Origin: Cyclobacteriaceae bacterium | GTDB lineage: Bacteria > Bacteroidota > Bacteroidia > Cytophagales > Cyclobacteriaceae | Length of the DNA: 64,000 nucleotides | Direction: 5' to 3' | Assembly (NCBI GenBank): GCA_028284125.1 | Contig: JANQSI010000003.1 | Location: 1-64,000 of the forward strand | Part shown: one piece after another, positions 45,030 through 53,443 of the stretch | How positions within the stretch are numbered: position 1 is the stretch's first letter | Layout: each line of letters begins with the position of its first letter | Program-made: the position numbers and the translations under genes | The notes under the pieces: model-generated | Database searches by the model: none | The model's input: the letters and a program-made list of their open reading frames with translations, nothing else | Told to the model about the DNA's origin: nothing

Positions 45030-45560
45030 ATGAAATACCCTTCAATTCTACTCTTTCTATTGCTTAGCTATAGCGTACTTGGACAGGAGCCAACTCCTGA
45101 GCAAATCAAGCAGGTGGCAGAGGCTAAAAAAGAAGTGAAGCGAATGAAAGGTCAGAAATTTCCTGATTTCGAACTAACCACCCTTGAAGGAAAAACCTAT
45201 AGAAATGAAGATCTTAAAGGAAAGATCGTATTGTTCAATTTCTGGTTCACCTCATGTAGACCTTGTGTAATGGAACTTCCTGATATAAACGCTATTGTTG
45301 AAGAGTATGAGCAGGATGACATCATTTTCCTGGCCCCTACCTTTGAAGATGAGTTCAAAGTCGACAAGTTCCTAACTCGGTTCAATATGGAATATGAAAT
45401 CGTTGCAGATGTTAAGGATTTCGTGATAGGAAACAACATCCGAAACTTCCCCACGCACTTTGTTATTGATCGCGAAGGGTACATAGAAAAAGTAGTGATT
45501 GGCTATTCCGTTTTGACAGACAATATGCTTCGCAAGTCCATCAACAAATTATTGAAATAG
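45030..45560 (+). CDS. TlpA-like redoxin
   Basis: This 176-residue exported thioredoxin-fold protein has a signal peptide (about 1-19, ending Leu-Gly-Gln). The redox site C76-R-P-C79 lies in FWFTSCRPCVMELPDI, with the cis-Pro segment FPTHFVIDREGYI. Unlike the TlpA at 3688 it has a charged N-terminal helix before the domain. It probably reduces periplasmic or outer-membrane disulfides. It is oriented away from the efflux operon and 81 bases upstream of purL. Confidence 0.83.
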   Translation: MKYPSILLFLLLSYSVLGQEPTPEQIKQVAEAKKEVKRMKGQKFPDFELTTLEGKTYRNEDLKGKIVLFNFWFTSCRPCVMELPDINAIVEEYEQDDIIFLAPTFEDEFKVDKFLTRFNMEYEIVADVKDFVIGNNIRNFPTHFVIDREGYIEKVVIGYSVLTDNMLRKSINKLLK

Positions 45561-45586
45561 CATCTATTTCAAAGTTCTGAAAACGT

Positions 45587-45594
45587 TACTTTTG
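45587..45594 (+). promoter_or_regulatory. -7 promoter element of purL
   Basis: TACTTTTG is an exact TAnnTTTG match, 47 bases upstream of the purL ATG, in the gap after tlpA. It argues that purL has its own promoter. No convincing upstream -33 box is visible. Confidence 0.55.
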
Positions 45595-45641
45595 CGCCTC
45601 TAAAGCAGTCAACTTTTTTAACGCTTAAAAGACGCTACTAA

Positions 45642-48600
45642 ATGATTCATTTCTTCCAAAAATCATCAAACGAAATCATTGCAGTTGGAACTAATGGACA
45701 TCTTGAAAAATCGGAAATAGAAAAGCTTAACTGGCTATTCTCAGGAGCTGAACTCGTTAAAGAAGTAAACATTTCAGGTGCATTTATTGGGGCAAGAAAA
45801 GAAATGGTAACTCCATGGAGTACCAACGCAACCGACATTGCCCACAATGCTGGGCTTGTCAATATTTATCGAATTGAAACCTATATCCCGGAAGAAGATG
45901 CTCAAGATTTTGACCCGATGCTACAGCAAAAGTACGACGGCCTGGACCAGACGCTTTTCACCCTGGATTTGCAACCTGCCCCAATTCTGCACATAGAAAA
46001 TATTGAGGAATATAATCAACAAGAAGGGCTTGCACTAAGTGAAGAAGAAGTGGATTATTTGAATGGCGTGGCTAAAGAAATTGGTAGGCCTTTAACCGAT
46101 ACTGAAGTCTTTGGATTTTCGCAAATCAATTCTGAGCACTGCAGACACAAAATATTCAACGGAACATTCATCATAGATGGAGAGGAGCAAGAGTTTTCTT
46201 TGTTTCAATGGATTAAAAAAACATCCAAGGAAAATCCAAACCATCTTGTCTCAGCCTACAAAGACAATGTAGCCTTTATCGAAGGGCCAGTTGTAGAGCA
46301 ATTTGCACCGGCAAGTCAAGACAAGCCAGACTGGTTTGAAACAAGAGATTTTGAATCCGTCCTTTCTTTAAAGGCCGAAACGCACAATTTCCCAACCACC
46401 GTTGAACCTTTCAATGGTGCTGCCACAGGATCAGGTGGTGAAATCAGAGATCGTATGGCGGGCGGTCAGGGAAGTATTCCATTGGCTGGAACTGCTGTTT
46501 ATATGACCTCCTATTCCAGACTCCAGGAAAATCAAAAATGGGAAAAGCAACCGAGAAAGTGGTTGTATCAAACACCGCAAGAGATTCTCACTAAAGCTTC
46601 CAATGGGGCAAGTGACTATGGAAACAAGTTCGGTCAGCCATTGATCTGTGGCAGTGTTTTGACTTTTGAACATGAGGAAGCTGGTAAGAAATTCGGTTAT
46701 GACAAAGTAATCATGCAAGCAGGAGGTATTGGGTACGGAAAGAAAAAAGAAGCTTTGAAGAAATCGGTTTCAGCCGGTGAAAAGATCGTAGTGATGGGCG
46801 GAGATAACTACAGAATCGGTATGGGCGGTGGAGCAGTTTCTTCTGTTGATACCGGAGCTTTTGACCAATCGCTTGAATTGAATGCGGTTCAGCGCTCCAA
46901 TCCCGAAATGCAAAAAAGAGTTTCGAATGCCGTTCGTGCAATGGTCGAGCTTGACGACAACACCATTACTTCCATTCACGATCATGGCGCAGGTGGACAT
47001 TTGAATTGTTTATCAGAATTAGTTGAGGAAAATGGCGGAACGATAGAGCTAAATAAACTTCCGATTGGAGACGAAACACTTTCTGATAAGGAGATTTTAG
47101 GAAACGAGTCCCAGGAACGAATGGGACTGGTTATTGGAAAAGAAAATTCTGAATACCTCAAACGTGTTTCAAAAAGAGAACGTGCACCTTATTATGAAGT
47201 TGGAGAGGCCAGTGACAATCACGAACTTAGGTTCAACAACAACGGGAAGCCCTCTCCTTTCGACCTGAAACTGCATCACCTTTTTGGGTCATCTCCTAAA
47301 ACCATTCTTGAAGATCAAACCTTGGATCCGATTTTCTCAGATGTAGCATATTCAGAAGAGAATATTCAAGACTATCTCGAATCTGTTCTTCAGCTAGAAG
47401 CAGTCGCTTGTAAAGATTGGCTGACCAATAAAGTAGATCGTTGTGTAACGGGAAGAGTAGCCACTCAACAAACCTGTGGAGAACTTCAATTGCCATTGAA
47501 CAATGTATCGGTCATGGCGTTTGATTTCAAGTCAAATCGAGGTATTGCGACATCCATCGGTCATGCTTCTATTCCTGGTCTGATTGATTCAGCTGTAGGG
47601 TCGCAATTATCCATTACTGAGGCTCTTTCCAATATTATCTGGGCACCTTTGACTCACGGATTGAAAGGTGTTTCGCTCAGTGCCAACTGGATGTGGCCGG
47701 CAAAAAATGAAGGTGAAAATGCTCGACTGTACAAAGGCGTCAAAGCAATCAGTGATTTTGCATGTGAACTTGGAATCAATGTTCCGACTGGAAAAGATTC
47801 CATGTCAATGACGCAAAAATATCCGGATGGAGAAAAAGTATACGCCCCTGGTACAGTGATCATCAGCGCCATGGCTGAAGTATCAGATATCAACAAAACT
47901 GTCAGTCCTGCTCTTGATTCATCAAAAACTAATTCCAAAATTCTCTACATCGATTTTTCCGGTTCAGATTTTGAATTAGGTGGTTCATCGTTTGCTCAGA
48001 CACAATCTAAAATTGGAACCAAAGCTCCTAATAGCAACTCCCAAATCGTAACTGAGGTATTTGATGCGATTCAGCAGTTGATCAAAGAGCAGTTGATTAT
48101 TGCAGGACATGATGTATCTGCCGGCGGACTCATCACCACTTTGTTGGAAATGAATTTTCCAAATACCAAAGGTGGGCTTGATGTAGATCTCACTTCGTTG
48201 AATGAGGAAGACATTATCAAAATTCTGTTTTCAGAAAAACCGGCATTAGTTATTCAGGTTGATAATGATCAAGCCACCAACATGCTCAACGAGCGAGGCA
48301 TCAACTACAAAGAAATAGGCAAGGTCTCAACAGAAAGAAAGGTTGTAGTAAAGAGTGGGAGTTGGTCACAATCGTTTGATATAGAGCTACTTCGTGATCT
48401 ATGGTACAAAACATCTTACCTGTTAGATAGGCATCAGACTGCACCGGAAATCGCTGAGAAGCGAAAGAAAAATAGATTTACTCAGCCGCTCTCCTATTCT
48501 TTTCCAAAACTTTTTGATGGGAAAGCAAGCACATACAATCTCAATTTCGATCGAAAAGACCGATCCGGAGTAAAAGCAGCAATAATTCGCGAGCAAGGGG

Positions 48601-49322
48601 TAAACAGCGACCGAGAAATGGCCTACGCACTTTGGTTAGCCGGATTTGACGTGAAAGATGTTCACATGACTGACCTGATCTCTGGTCGAGAAGATTTGAG
48701 TGAAGTGAACATGATCGTTTTTGTTGGTGGGTTTTCAAATTCGGATGTTCTCGGTTCAGCAAAAGGTTGGGCTGGATCGTTCCTTTTCAATGAAAAAGCA
48801 AAATCTGCTTTAGATAACTTCTATGCGAGAGAAGACACATTGAGCCTAGGTGTTTGTAATGGTTGCCAGTTGATGATGGAGCTGAACCTTCTTTATCCTG
48901 AACTAGGAGATTCACACCCCAAAATGCATCACAATATTTCCGGAAAATTCGAGTGCGCATTTGTTGGAGTTGAAATCAAAGAAACGAATTCAATCATGCT
49001 TCAATCCATGATCGGTTCGGAGCTCGGAATTTGGCTGGCTCATGGCGAAGGAAGATTTATTCTGGAGAATGAATCAGACTATGTAATACCTGTTAAGTAT
49101 TCTCAGGCCGAATTTCCTGGAAACACCAATGGAAGTGATTTTGCTACCGCAGCATTGTCTTCAAGAGACGGAAGACATCTTGCCATTATGCCTCACCTGG
49201 AAAGGTCTTTATTCCCGTGGAACTGGCCGCATAAGCCAGGACTTGAAGGGGTTGAAGTCTCTCCTTGGATGGAGCCATTCAAAAATGCGTTTGATTGGGT
49301 GAAAGAAAACTCTATAGACTAA
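45642..49322 (+). CDS. purL: Phosphoribosylformylglycinamidine synthase, large single-chain
   Basis: This 1226-residue purine enzyme converts FGAR, glutamine and ATP to FGAM. The N-terminal and two AIR-synthase-like halves carry NSEHCRHKIFNGTF, GAATGSGGEIRD and GKDSMSM. The C-terminal class I glutamine amidotransferase has the nucleophile Cys1072 (GVCNGCQLM), and HGEGRF and MPHLERS supply the His and Glu. It is of the long form found in Gamma- and Bacteroidota (E. coli 1295), so no separate purQ or purS is needed. No purine riboswitch is seen in the short leader. It converges with the gene at 49344. Confidence 0.95.
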   Translation: MIHFFQKSSNEIIAVGTNGHLEKSEIEKLNWLFSGAELVKEVNISGAFIGARKEMVTPWSTNATDIAHNAGLVNIYRIETYIPEEDAQDFDPMLQQKYDGLDQTLFTLDLQPAPILHIENIEEYNQQEGLALSEEEVDYLNGVAKEIGRPLTDTEVFGFSQINSEHCRHKIFNGTFIIDGEEQEFSLFQWIKKTSKENPNHLVSAYKDNVAFIEGPVVEQFAPASQDKPDWFETRDFESVLSLKAETHNFPTTVEPFNGAATGSGGEIRDRMAGGQGSIPLAGTAVYMTSYSRLQENQKWEKQPRKWLYQTPQEILTKASNGASDYGNKFGQPLICGSVLTFEHEEAGKKFGYDKVIMQAGGIGYGKKKEALKKSVSAGEKIVVMGGDNYRIGMGGGAVSSVDTGAFDQSLELNAVQRSNPEMQKRVSNAVRAMVELDDNTITSIHDHGAGGHLNCLSELVEENGGTIELNKLPIGDETLSDKEILGNESQERMGLVIGKENSEYLKRVSKRERAPYYEVGEASDNHELRFNNNGKPSPFDLKLHHLFGSSPKTILEDQTLDPIFSDVAYSEENIQDYLESVLQLEAVACKDWLTNKVDRCVTGRVATQQTCGELQLPLNNVSVMAFDFKSNRGIATSIGHASIPGLIDSAVGSQLSITEALSNIIWAPLTHGLKGVSLSANWMWPAKNEGENARLYKGVKAISDFACELGINVPTGKDSMSMTQKYPDGEKVYAPGTVIISAMAEVSDINKTVSPALDSSKTNSKILYIDFSGSDFELGGSSFAQTQSKIGTKAPNSNSQIVTEVFDAIQQLIKEQLIIAGHDVSAGGLITTLLEMNFPNTKGGLDVDLTSLNEEDIIKILFSEKPALVIQVDNDQATNMLNERGINYKEIGKVSTERKVVVKSGSWSQSFDIELLRDLWYKTSYLLDRHQTAPEIAEKRKKNRFTQPLSYSFPKLFDGKASTYNLNFDRKDRSGVKAAIIREQGVNSDREMAYALWLAGFDVKDVHMTDLISGREDLSEVNMIVFVGGFSNSDVLGSAKGWAGSFLFNEKAKSALDNFYAREDTLSLGVCNGCQLMMELNLLYPELGDSHPKMHHNISGKFECAFVGVEIKETNSIMLQSMIGSELGIWLAHGEGRFILENESDYVIPVKYSQAEFPGNTNGSDFATAALSSRDGRHLAIMPHLERSLFPWNWPHKPGLEGVEVSPWMEPFKNAFDWVKENSID

Positions 49323-49343
49323 ATATCTCTTTCATTAAAGAAT

Positions 49344-50546
49344 TCAATTCCCTACTTTATTCAGAATTCGCTTCTCTGTTTCATTTGGAACCAAATAGTT
49401 AAATGCGTTCCAGTAGTTCTCGTCATTATTAAAATCTCGATTATAAAACTCCTCACCTCTTTTGAATTCAATTCCTTCTTCTGTGAAGTCCTTGTCTTTC
49501 GAATAGTTGGTGGTGTAATAGAAAGACCGAAGCTGATACAATTGATTTTTACTCATATTGATCCAATAAAACATGCTTCTTTTCCTAAGCCAATCGCCTA
49601 AATAAATGCTTGAGTTAAGCAACCACTTTCCATTTTCATCTTCCATGTATTGTTCGATCCAGGTGTGGCTCGTCCATTTCCACCGATCGAAAGGGCTACC
49701 ATCTCCATGTGTCTTGGTTCCTTCCATTCTCACGAACGCATAGGACTCCAGATCTATGATCAATTTCCCATAGATCGGTTTTCTTTTTGAATCTGTGAAA
49801 GAAATGATAACGACCTTCTTACCATTGAACAAGGTATAACCTTCTATCTTGTATTCATAGTTTTTGAAATGAGATGGATATACAGGATTAATTGGATCAT
49901 TGATCGAGTTTTTTAGACAACGATAAATGCCTCCACTTCTGAAATCCAAATCATGGTTTTTAAGATCAGGAAGATCCTTTTTCCGATCAGCTAAATGAAT
50001 AACTTCAATCCGCGCATCCGCGTCGGATCCTTCACTAGGAATCTTGGCTTGAACGATGGCTTCAGCAATGTACAATGGTTGTCCATTTGTGTTTTCGGTC
50101 TCCTTAAAATAACCTGTCAGCAAATGTTCGTCCAGCCAATAGTTTTCCTTTATTCGTGAAAACGCCTCTTCTATTATTTCCTGTGGGGTTGCCCTTTCGC
50201 TTTCAATGGATACATCATTGAGTTCAAGGACACTTGGCAAAAGTGGAATCGAAAGCTTATCCATATCCGCATTCCAATCTACAGTATCAGTCTTATAACC
50301 AATCGATGATACTTTAATCTGAATTGATTCAGCTGAAATACCTTTTAACACAAACGCTCCATTTTCATTACTGATCGTACCCTTATTCGTACCGATGATA
50401 GAAATATGAGCAAAAGCTACCGGTTGAGAATTTTCTTTATCTATAAGATTACCTTGTATGGAATATCCTTGAGCGTGAAGGATTAAAGGACCGGAGAACA
50501 TTAAAACAAATAGCCCTCTAAGAACTTTTATAAATTTTTTGACCAT
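49344..50546 (-). CDS. Exported CarboxypepD_reg-like protein
   Basis: This 400-residue protein starts at ATG 50546 (a TTG at 50561 is less likely). It has a signal peptide (about 1-26) and a carboxypeptidase-regulatory-like beta-sandwich (about 28-110: GNLIDKENSQPVAFAHISIIGTNKGT region, ENGAFVLKG). A longer C-terminal domain (about 115-400) has alternating strands, KPIYGKLIIDLESYAFVRME and many aromatics. Bacteroidota encode many such proteins beside or independent of TonB receptors. I cannot name the second domain. A surface or periplasmic role is likely. Confidence 0.72.
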   Translation of the reverse strand: MVKKFIKVLRGLFVLMFSGPLILHAQGYSIQGNLIDKENSQPVAFAHISIIGTNKGTISNENGAFVLKGISAESIQIKVSSIGYKTDTVDWNADMDKLSIPLLPSVLELNDVSIESERATPQEIIEEAFSRIKENYWLDEHLLTGYFKETENTNGQPLYIAEAIVQAKIPSEGSDADARIEVIHLADRKKDLPDLKNHDLDFRSGGIYRCLKNSINDPINPVYPSHFKNYEYKIEGYTLFNGKKVVIISFTDSKRKPIYGKLIIDLESYAFVRMEGTKTHGDGSPFDRWKWTSHTWIEQYMEDENGKWLLNSSIYLGDWLRKRSMFYWINMSKNQLYQLRSFYYTTNYSKDKDFTEEGIEFKRGEEFYNRDFNNDENYWNAFNYLVPNETEKRILNKVGN

Positions 50547-50806
50547 TAGAGTTTCATCCAAATGGATAATGTACGATCGCGCTTCTTGTTGAATTGAGAA
50601 TCGAGAACCAAAACCATCGAAATGCTATAGATTATAGATCGAATTGAAATTTCAGGAAAAGAATCGTATGAAATAAAGCTATCAGGATTAGAAAATTTAA
50701 GGCTACTTCTCTACGGTAAACAGGAAGTTCACAAAGTTTTCCAATATCAGTACCTGTTGGTTGGCTTTTTTGTTCTTCGAGCTTTTCATTTTTATTTTTA
50801 ATCCTC

Positions 50807-50814
50807 TACTTTTG
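50807..50814 (+). promoter_or_regulatory. -7 promoter element of tRNA-Gln
   Basis: TACTTTTG is an exact TAnnTTTG match ending 11 bases before the mature 5' end of the tRNA, as expected for a short 5' leader. It is the third exact copy of this octamer at a sensible place in the window. Confidence 0.65.
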
Positions 50815-50825
50815 CACTCCGATTT

Positions 50826-50898
50826 TGGCCTATGGTGTAACTGGCAACACGTCTGGTTTTGGTCCAGAAGAGTCTAGGTTCGAGCCCTAGTAGGCCAA
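50826..50898 (+). tRNA. tRNA-Gln(UUG)
   Basis: The 73-base cloverleaf has acceptor stem TGGCCTA/TAGGCCA with discriminator A. The anticodon stem TCTGG/CCAGA has loop TTTTGGT (anticodon TTG, positions 50859-50861), and the T-arm is CTAGG-TTCGAGC-CCTAG. CCA is not encoded. It reads CAA and, by wobble, CAG codons. A repeat element begins 3 bases beyond the 3' end. Confidence 0.95.
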
Positions 50899-50900
50899 CT

Positions 50901-51020
50901 AAGCAATCTCGGTGCTTAACAGTCATCCTGAACTTGTTTCAGGATCTTGTTCAATAGATTGAAAAGTTGGACTTAGATTCCGAAATAAATTCAGAATGAC
51001 TTCACAGATTGAGATTGCTT
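50901..51020. repeat. Nested palindromic repeat element, 120 bp, after tRNA-Gln
   Basis: The outer 10-bp arms AAGCAATCTC (50901-50910) and GAGATTGCTT (51011-51020) are perfectly inverted. Inside is a second pair, GTCATCCTGAA near 50922 and TTCAGAATGAC near 50991 (one mismatch). GTCATCCTGAACTTGTTTCA is a widespread interspersed palindrome core I recognise from Bacteroidota. The outer arms also occur in the element at 7446-7575 (AGATTGCTT), so the two share a part. It fills the gap between tRNA-Gln and prs. Confidence 0.75.
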
Positions 51021-51033
51021 TTGTTTTAAGAAA

Positions 51034-51963
51034 ATGTCTACAGTAAAAATATTTTCAGGTTTAGCTACTAATCAACTAGCAACTGATATTGCCCATAACT
51101 ATGGCAGTCCGTTGGGGACCAGTGAAAAGCAAACGTTTAGTGACGGAGAACTTGGTATTTACTTGACTGAATCTGTTCGTGGATGTGATGTCTTCCTCAT
51201 TCAATCCACCATGCCTCCTGCTGATAACATCTTAGAGTTGCTGCTAATGATTGATGCAGCAAGAAGAGCAAGTGCCAAACAAGTGACAGTTGTTGTTCCT
51301 TATTTTGGATACGCTCGTCAGGACAGGAAGGACAAGCCACGAGTTTCCATAGCAGCCAAGTTAATGGCCAATGTATTGACATCCGCTGGGGCGGATAGGC
51401 TAGTTACCTGCGACTTGCATGCACAGCAGATCCAAGGATTTTTTGATATTCCAGTAGATCATCTTGATGGTTCGGCCATTTTTGTCCCTTATCTAAAAAG
51501 TCTGAATCTTGAAAATCTGATCTTCGCTTCTCCAGATGTAGGTGGCACTGCAAGAGCACGGGCATATGCGAAAATGTTCGAAGTGGATATGGTGGTGTGT
51601 GATAAGCATAGAAAACGAGCAAACGAAATTGCTTCCATGCAAGTAATTGGAGATGTTGAAGGAAAAGATGTGGTGTTGGTAGATGATATGGTGGATACAG
51701 CTGGGACAATCAGTAAAGCTTCCGTCATCATCAAAGAAAAAGGAGCAAATTCAGTAAGAGCAATTACCACTCATGGCGTTTTATCTGGAAATGCCCATAA
51801 GAATATTGAAGAATCAGCACTTGAAGAATTAATCATCACCGACACGATTCCGCAAAAAGAGGGATCAAGCAAAATCAAAGTATTAACAGTGGCTGACTTA
51901 TTCGCAAAAGCCATTCGAAAGATTCATGACAATGAGTCTATCAGTTCACTTTTTATTGGCTAA
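51034..51963 (+). CDS. prs: Ribose-phosphate pyrophosphokinase
   Basis: This 309-residue cytosolic enzyme makes PRPP from ribose 5-phosphate and ATP. The flexible-loop segment YFGYARQDRKDK is at about 90-101, catalytic His is in CDLHAQQ (about 126-132), and the PRPP-binding loop is VDDMVDTAGT at about 216-225. All are intact, and the length is normal for class I PRPP synthetases (about 315). rplY follows 26 bases later, the usual order in Bacteroidota. It feeds purine synthesis and pairs logically with purL, 1.7 kb upstream. Confidence 0.95.
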   Translation: MSTVKIFSGLATNQLATDIAHNYGSPLGTSEKQTFSDGELGIYLTESVRGCDVFLIQSTMPPADNILELLLMIDAARRASAKQVTVVVPYFGYARQDRKDKPRVSIAAKLMANVLTSAGADRLVTCDLHAQQIQGFFDIPVDHLDGSAIFVPYLKSLNLENLIFASPDVGGTARARAYAKMFEVDMVVCDKHRKRANEIASMQVIGDVEGKDVVLVDDMVDTAGTISKASVIIKEKGANSVRAITTHGVLSGNAHKNIEESALEELIITDTIPQKEGSSKIKVLTVADLFAKAIRKIHDNESISSLFIG

Positions 51964-51989
51964 TTATTTAAATCAATTATATATTTTTT

Positions 51990-52658
51990 ATGAAAACTGT
52001 TGAGATTATAGGGTATAAAAGAGCAAATCTTGGCAAGACTGAAGCAAAGCGCTTGAGGGAAGAAGGAATGGTACCATGCGTTGTGTACGGTGGTGATCAC
52101 CAGATCCATTTCTATGCCCCTGCGATCTTGTTCCGAGATCTTGTCTATACCGACGAAGCGCACTTTGCAATGCTAACCATCGAAGGTGAGCCAGAACCAT
52201 TTGAAGCAATCATGCAGGACATCCAATTTCACCCAGTGAGTGAAATGATCATGCACATTGATTTTCTTCAGTTATTTAGAGGTACTCCAATCAAAATGAG
52301 TATTCCAACTCGTCCAATTGGAAATGCACCTGGCATCCAGGCAGGAGGTAAATTGATCCGAAAAGTAAAATTCCTTATGGTGAGATCATTGCCGAAAAAT
52401 ATGCCGGAATACATTGAGGTTGATGTTTCTGGACTGGAACTTGGACAATCCATCAAGGTAGGTGAAATTGAAACTGGTGAGTGGGAAATATTGAACAGTC
52501 CACTCGTGACTATTGCTGGTATCGAAGTTCCAAGAGCATTGAAAGGTAAAGAAGAGGAGGAAGAGGAGCTTGAAGAAGGAGAAGAGGCTGCTGAAGGAGC
52601 AGAAGCACCAGCTGAAGGTGGTGGAGACGCAGCTCCGGCTGAAGGAGGCTCTGAATAA
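51990..52658 (+). CDS. rplY: Ribosomal protein bL25 of the Ctc type
   Basis: This 222-residue protein binds 5S rRNA in the large subunit. The N-terminal L25 domain (about 1-95: V-E-I-I-G-Y-K-R-A-N-L-G-K-T-E-A-K-R-L-R) is followed by the C-terminal TL5/Ctc beta domain (about 95-185). An acidic low-complexity tail of about 35 residues (EEEEELEEGEEAAEGAEAP) ends it. The tail is long but common in this phylum. It lies in the prs-rplY-pth order, and a terminator follows at 52681. Confidence 0.93.
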   Translation: MKTVEIIGYKRANLGKTEAKRLREEGMVPCVVYGGDHQIHFYAPAILFRDLVYTDEAHFAMLTIEGEPEPFEAIMQDIQFHPVSEMIMHIDFLQLFRGTPIKMSIPTRPIGNAPGIQAGGKLIRKVKFLMVRSLPKNMPEYIEVDVSGLELGQSIKVGEIETGEWEILNSPLVTIAGIEVPRALKGKEEEEEELEEGEEAAEGAEAPAEGGGDAAPAEGGSE

Positions 52659-52680
52659 ACCTAGAAATAAATTATTCTAA

Positions 52681-52708
52681 AATCCTGCCCCATCGGCAGG
52701 ATTTTTTT
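52681..52708 (+). terminator. Intrinsic terminator after rplY
   Basis: The stem AATCCTGCC/GGCAGGATT (9 bp) has a 5-base loop and a run of seven T. It ends the prs-rplY transcript before pth. Confidence 0.9.
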
Positions 52709-52750
52709 ATGATCTAAATCCAGCCATTCCTGCAGTCTAACTAAATTCCG

Positions 52751-52758
52751 TATTCTTG
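52751..52758 (+). promoter_or_regulatory. Near-match -7 element upstream of pth
   Basis: TATTCTTG differs from TAnnTTTG at one base. It lies 18 bases before the pth ATG, so transcription would begin about 10 bases upstream of the start codon. It fits the terminator just before it, which makes a separate promoter necessary. Confidence 0.4.
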
Positions 52759-52775
52759 CATTTGAAACTAGCTCA

Positions 52776-53333
52776 ATGAAATACCTTATCGCAGGACTTG
52801 GAAATATTGGCCCGGAATATGAGCTCACAAGACACAATGTCGGCTTTCTTATTCTAGATCGACTAGCTGATCAAAAAGGGAGTTCTTTCAAAGTGGACAA
52901 GCTGGGTTCCATCTCGGAGGTAAGCCATAAAGGGAGAACGCTACACTTAATCAAACCAACTACCTACATGAACTTAAGTGGAAAGGCAGTCAATTTTTGG
53001 CTTCAGTTTCACAAAATTCCAAAAGAGAACCTACTAGTCATTACAGATGATATCGCTCTCCCCTATGGGAAAATTCGACTTAAGCCCAAAGGATCTGCCG
53101 GTGGTCACAACGGGCTGAAAAATATCGAACAACTCACTGGCGGTCAAAACTATCCACGATTGAGATTTGGTGTCGGTGATGATTTTTACAAAGGCAATCA
53201 GATAGATTATGTACTTAGCCCTTTTTCACAAAAAGAGCTTGATGAACTTGTCCTCAACATGGATCGGGCAATCGATGCGATTTTTTCGTTTTGCACCATT
53301 GGCATGGAAAGAACGATGAATCACTTCAACTAA
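52776..53333 (+). CDS. pth: Peptidyl-tRNA hydrolase
   Basis: This 185-residue cytosolic enzyme cleaves peptidyl-tRNA released from stalled ribosomes. The motif LGNIGPEYELTRHNVGF gives Asn10 and the catalytic His20. The DD pair in ITDDIALPYGK and the KGSAGGHNGLKNI loop (about 107-119) are intact. The length is normal. Confidence 0.95.
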   Translation: MKYLIAGLGNIGPEYELTRHNVGFLILDRLADQKGSSFKVDKLGSISEVSHKGRTLHLIKPTTYMNLSGKAVNFWLQFHKIPKENLLVITDDIALPYGKIRLKPKGSAGGHNGLKNIEQLTGGQNYPRLRFGVGDDFYKGNQIDYVLSPFSQKELDELVLNMDRAIDAIFSFCTIGMERTMNHFN

Positions 53334-53443
53334 TTCAGAGAGTCGTAAAACTTTCTGTAACCATCAACCATCTAGGTAGTACTTACTAAATAACCAATGC
53401 AACCCATTAATGCATCTCTTGTCTTTACCTAAATCAAAAACTC

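Noticed and set aside
48541-48762. Minus-strand frames within purL
   Set aside because: They are shadows of a highly conserved essential enzyme gene with normal codon use on the plus strand.
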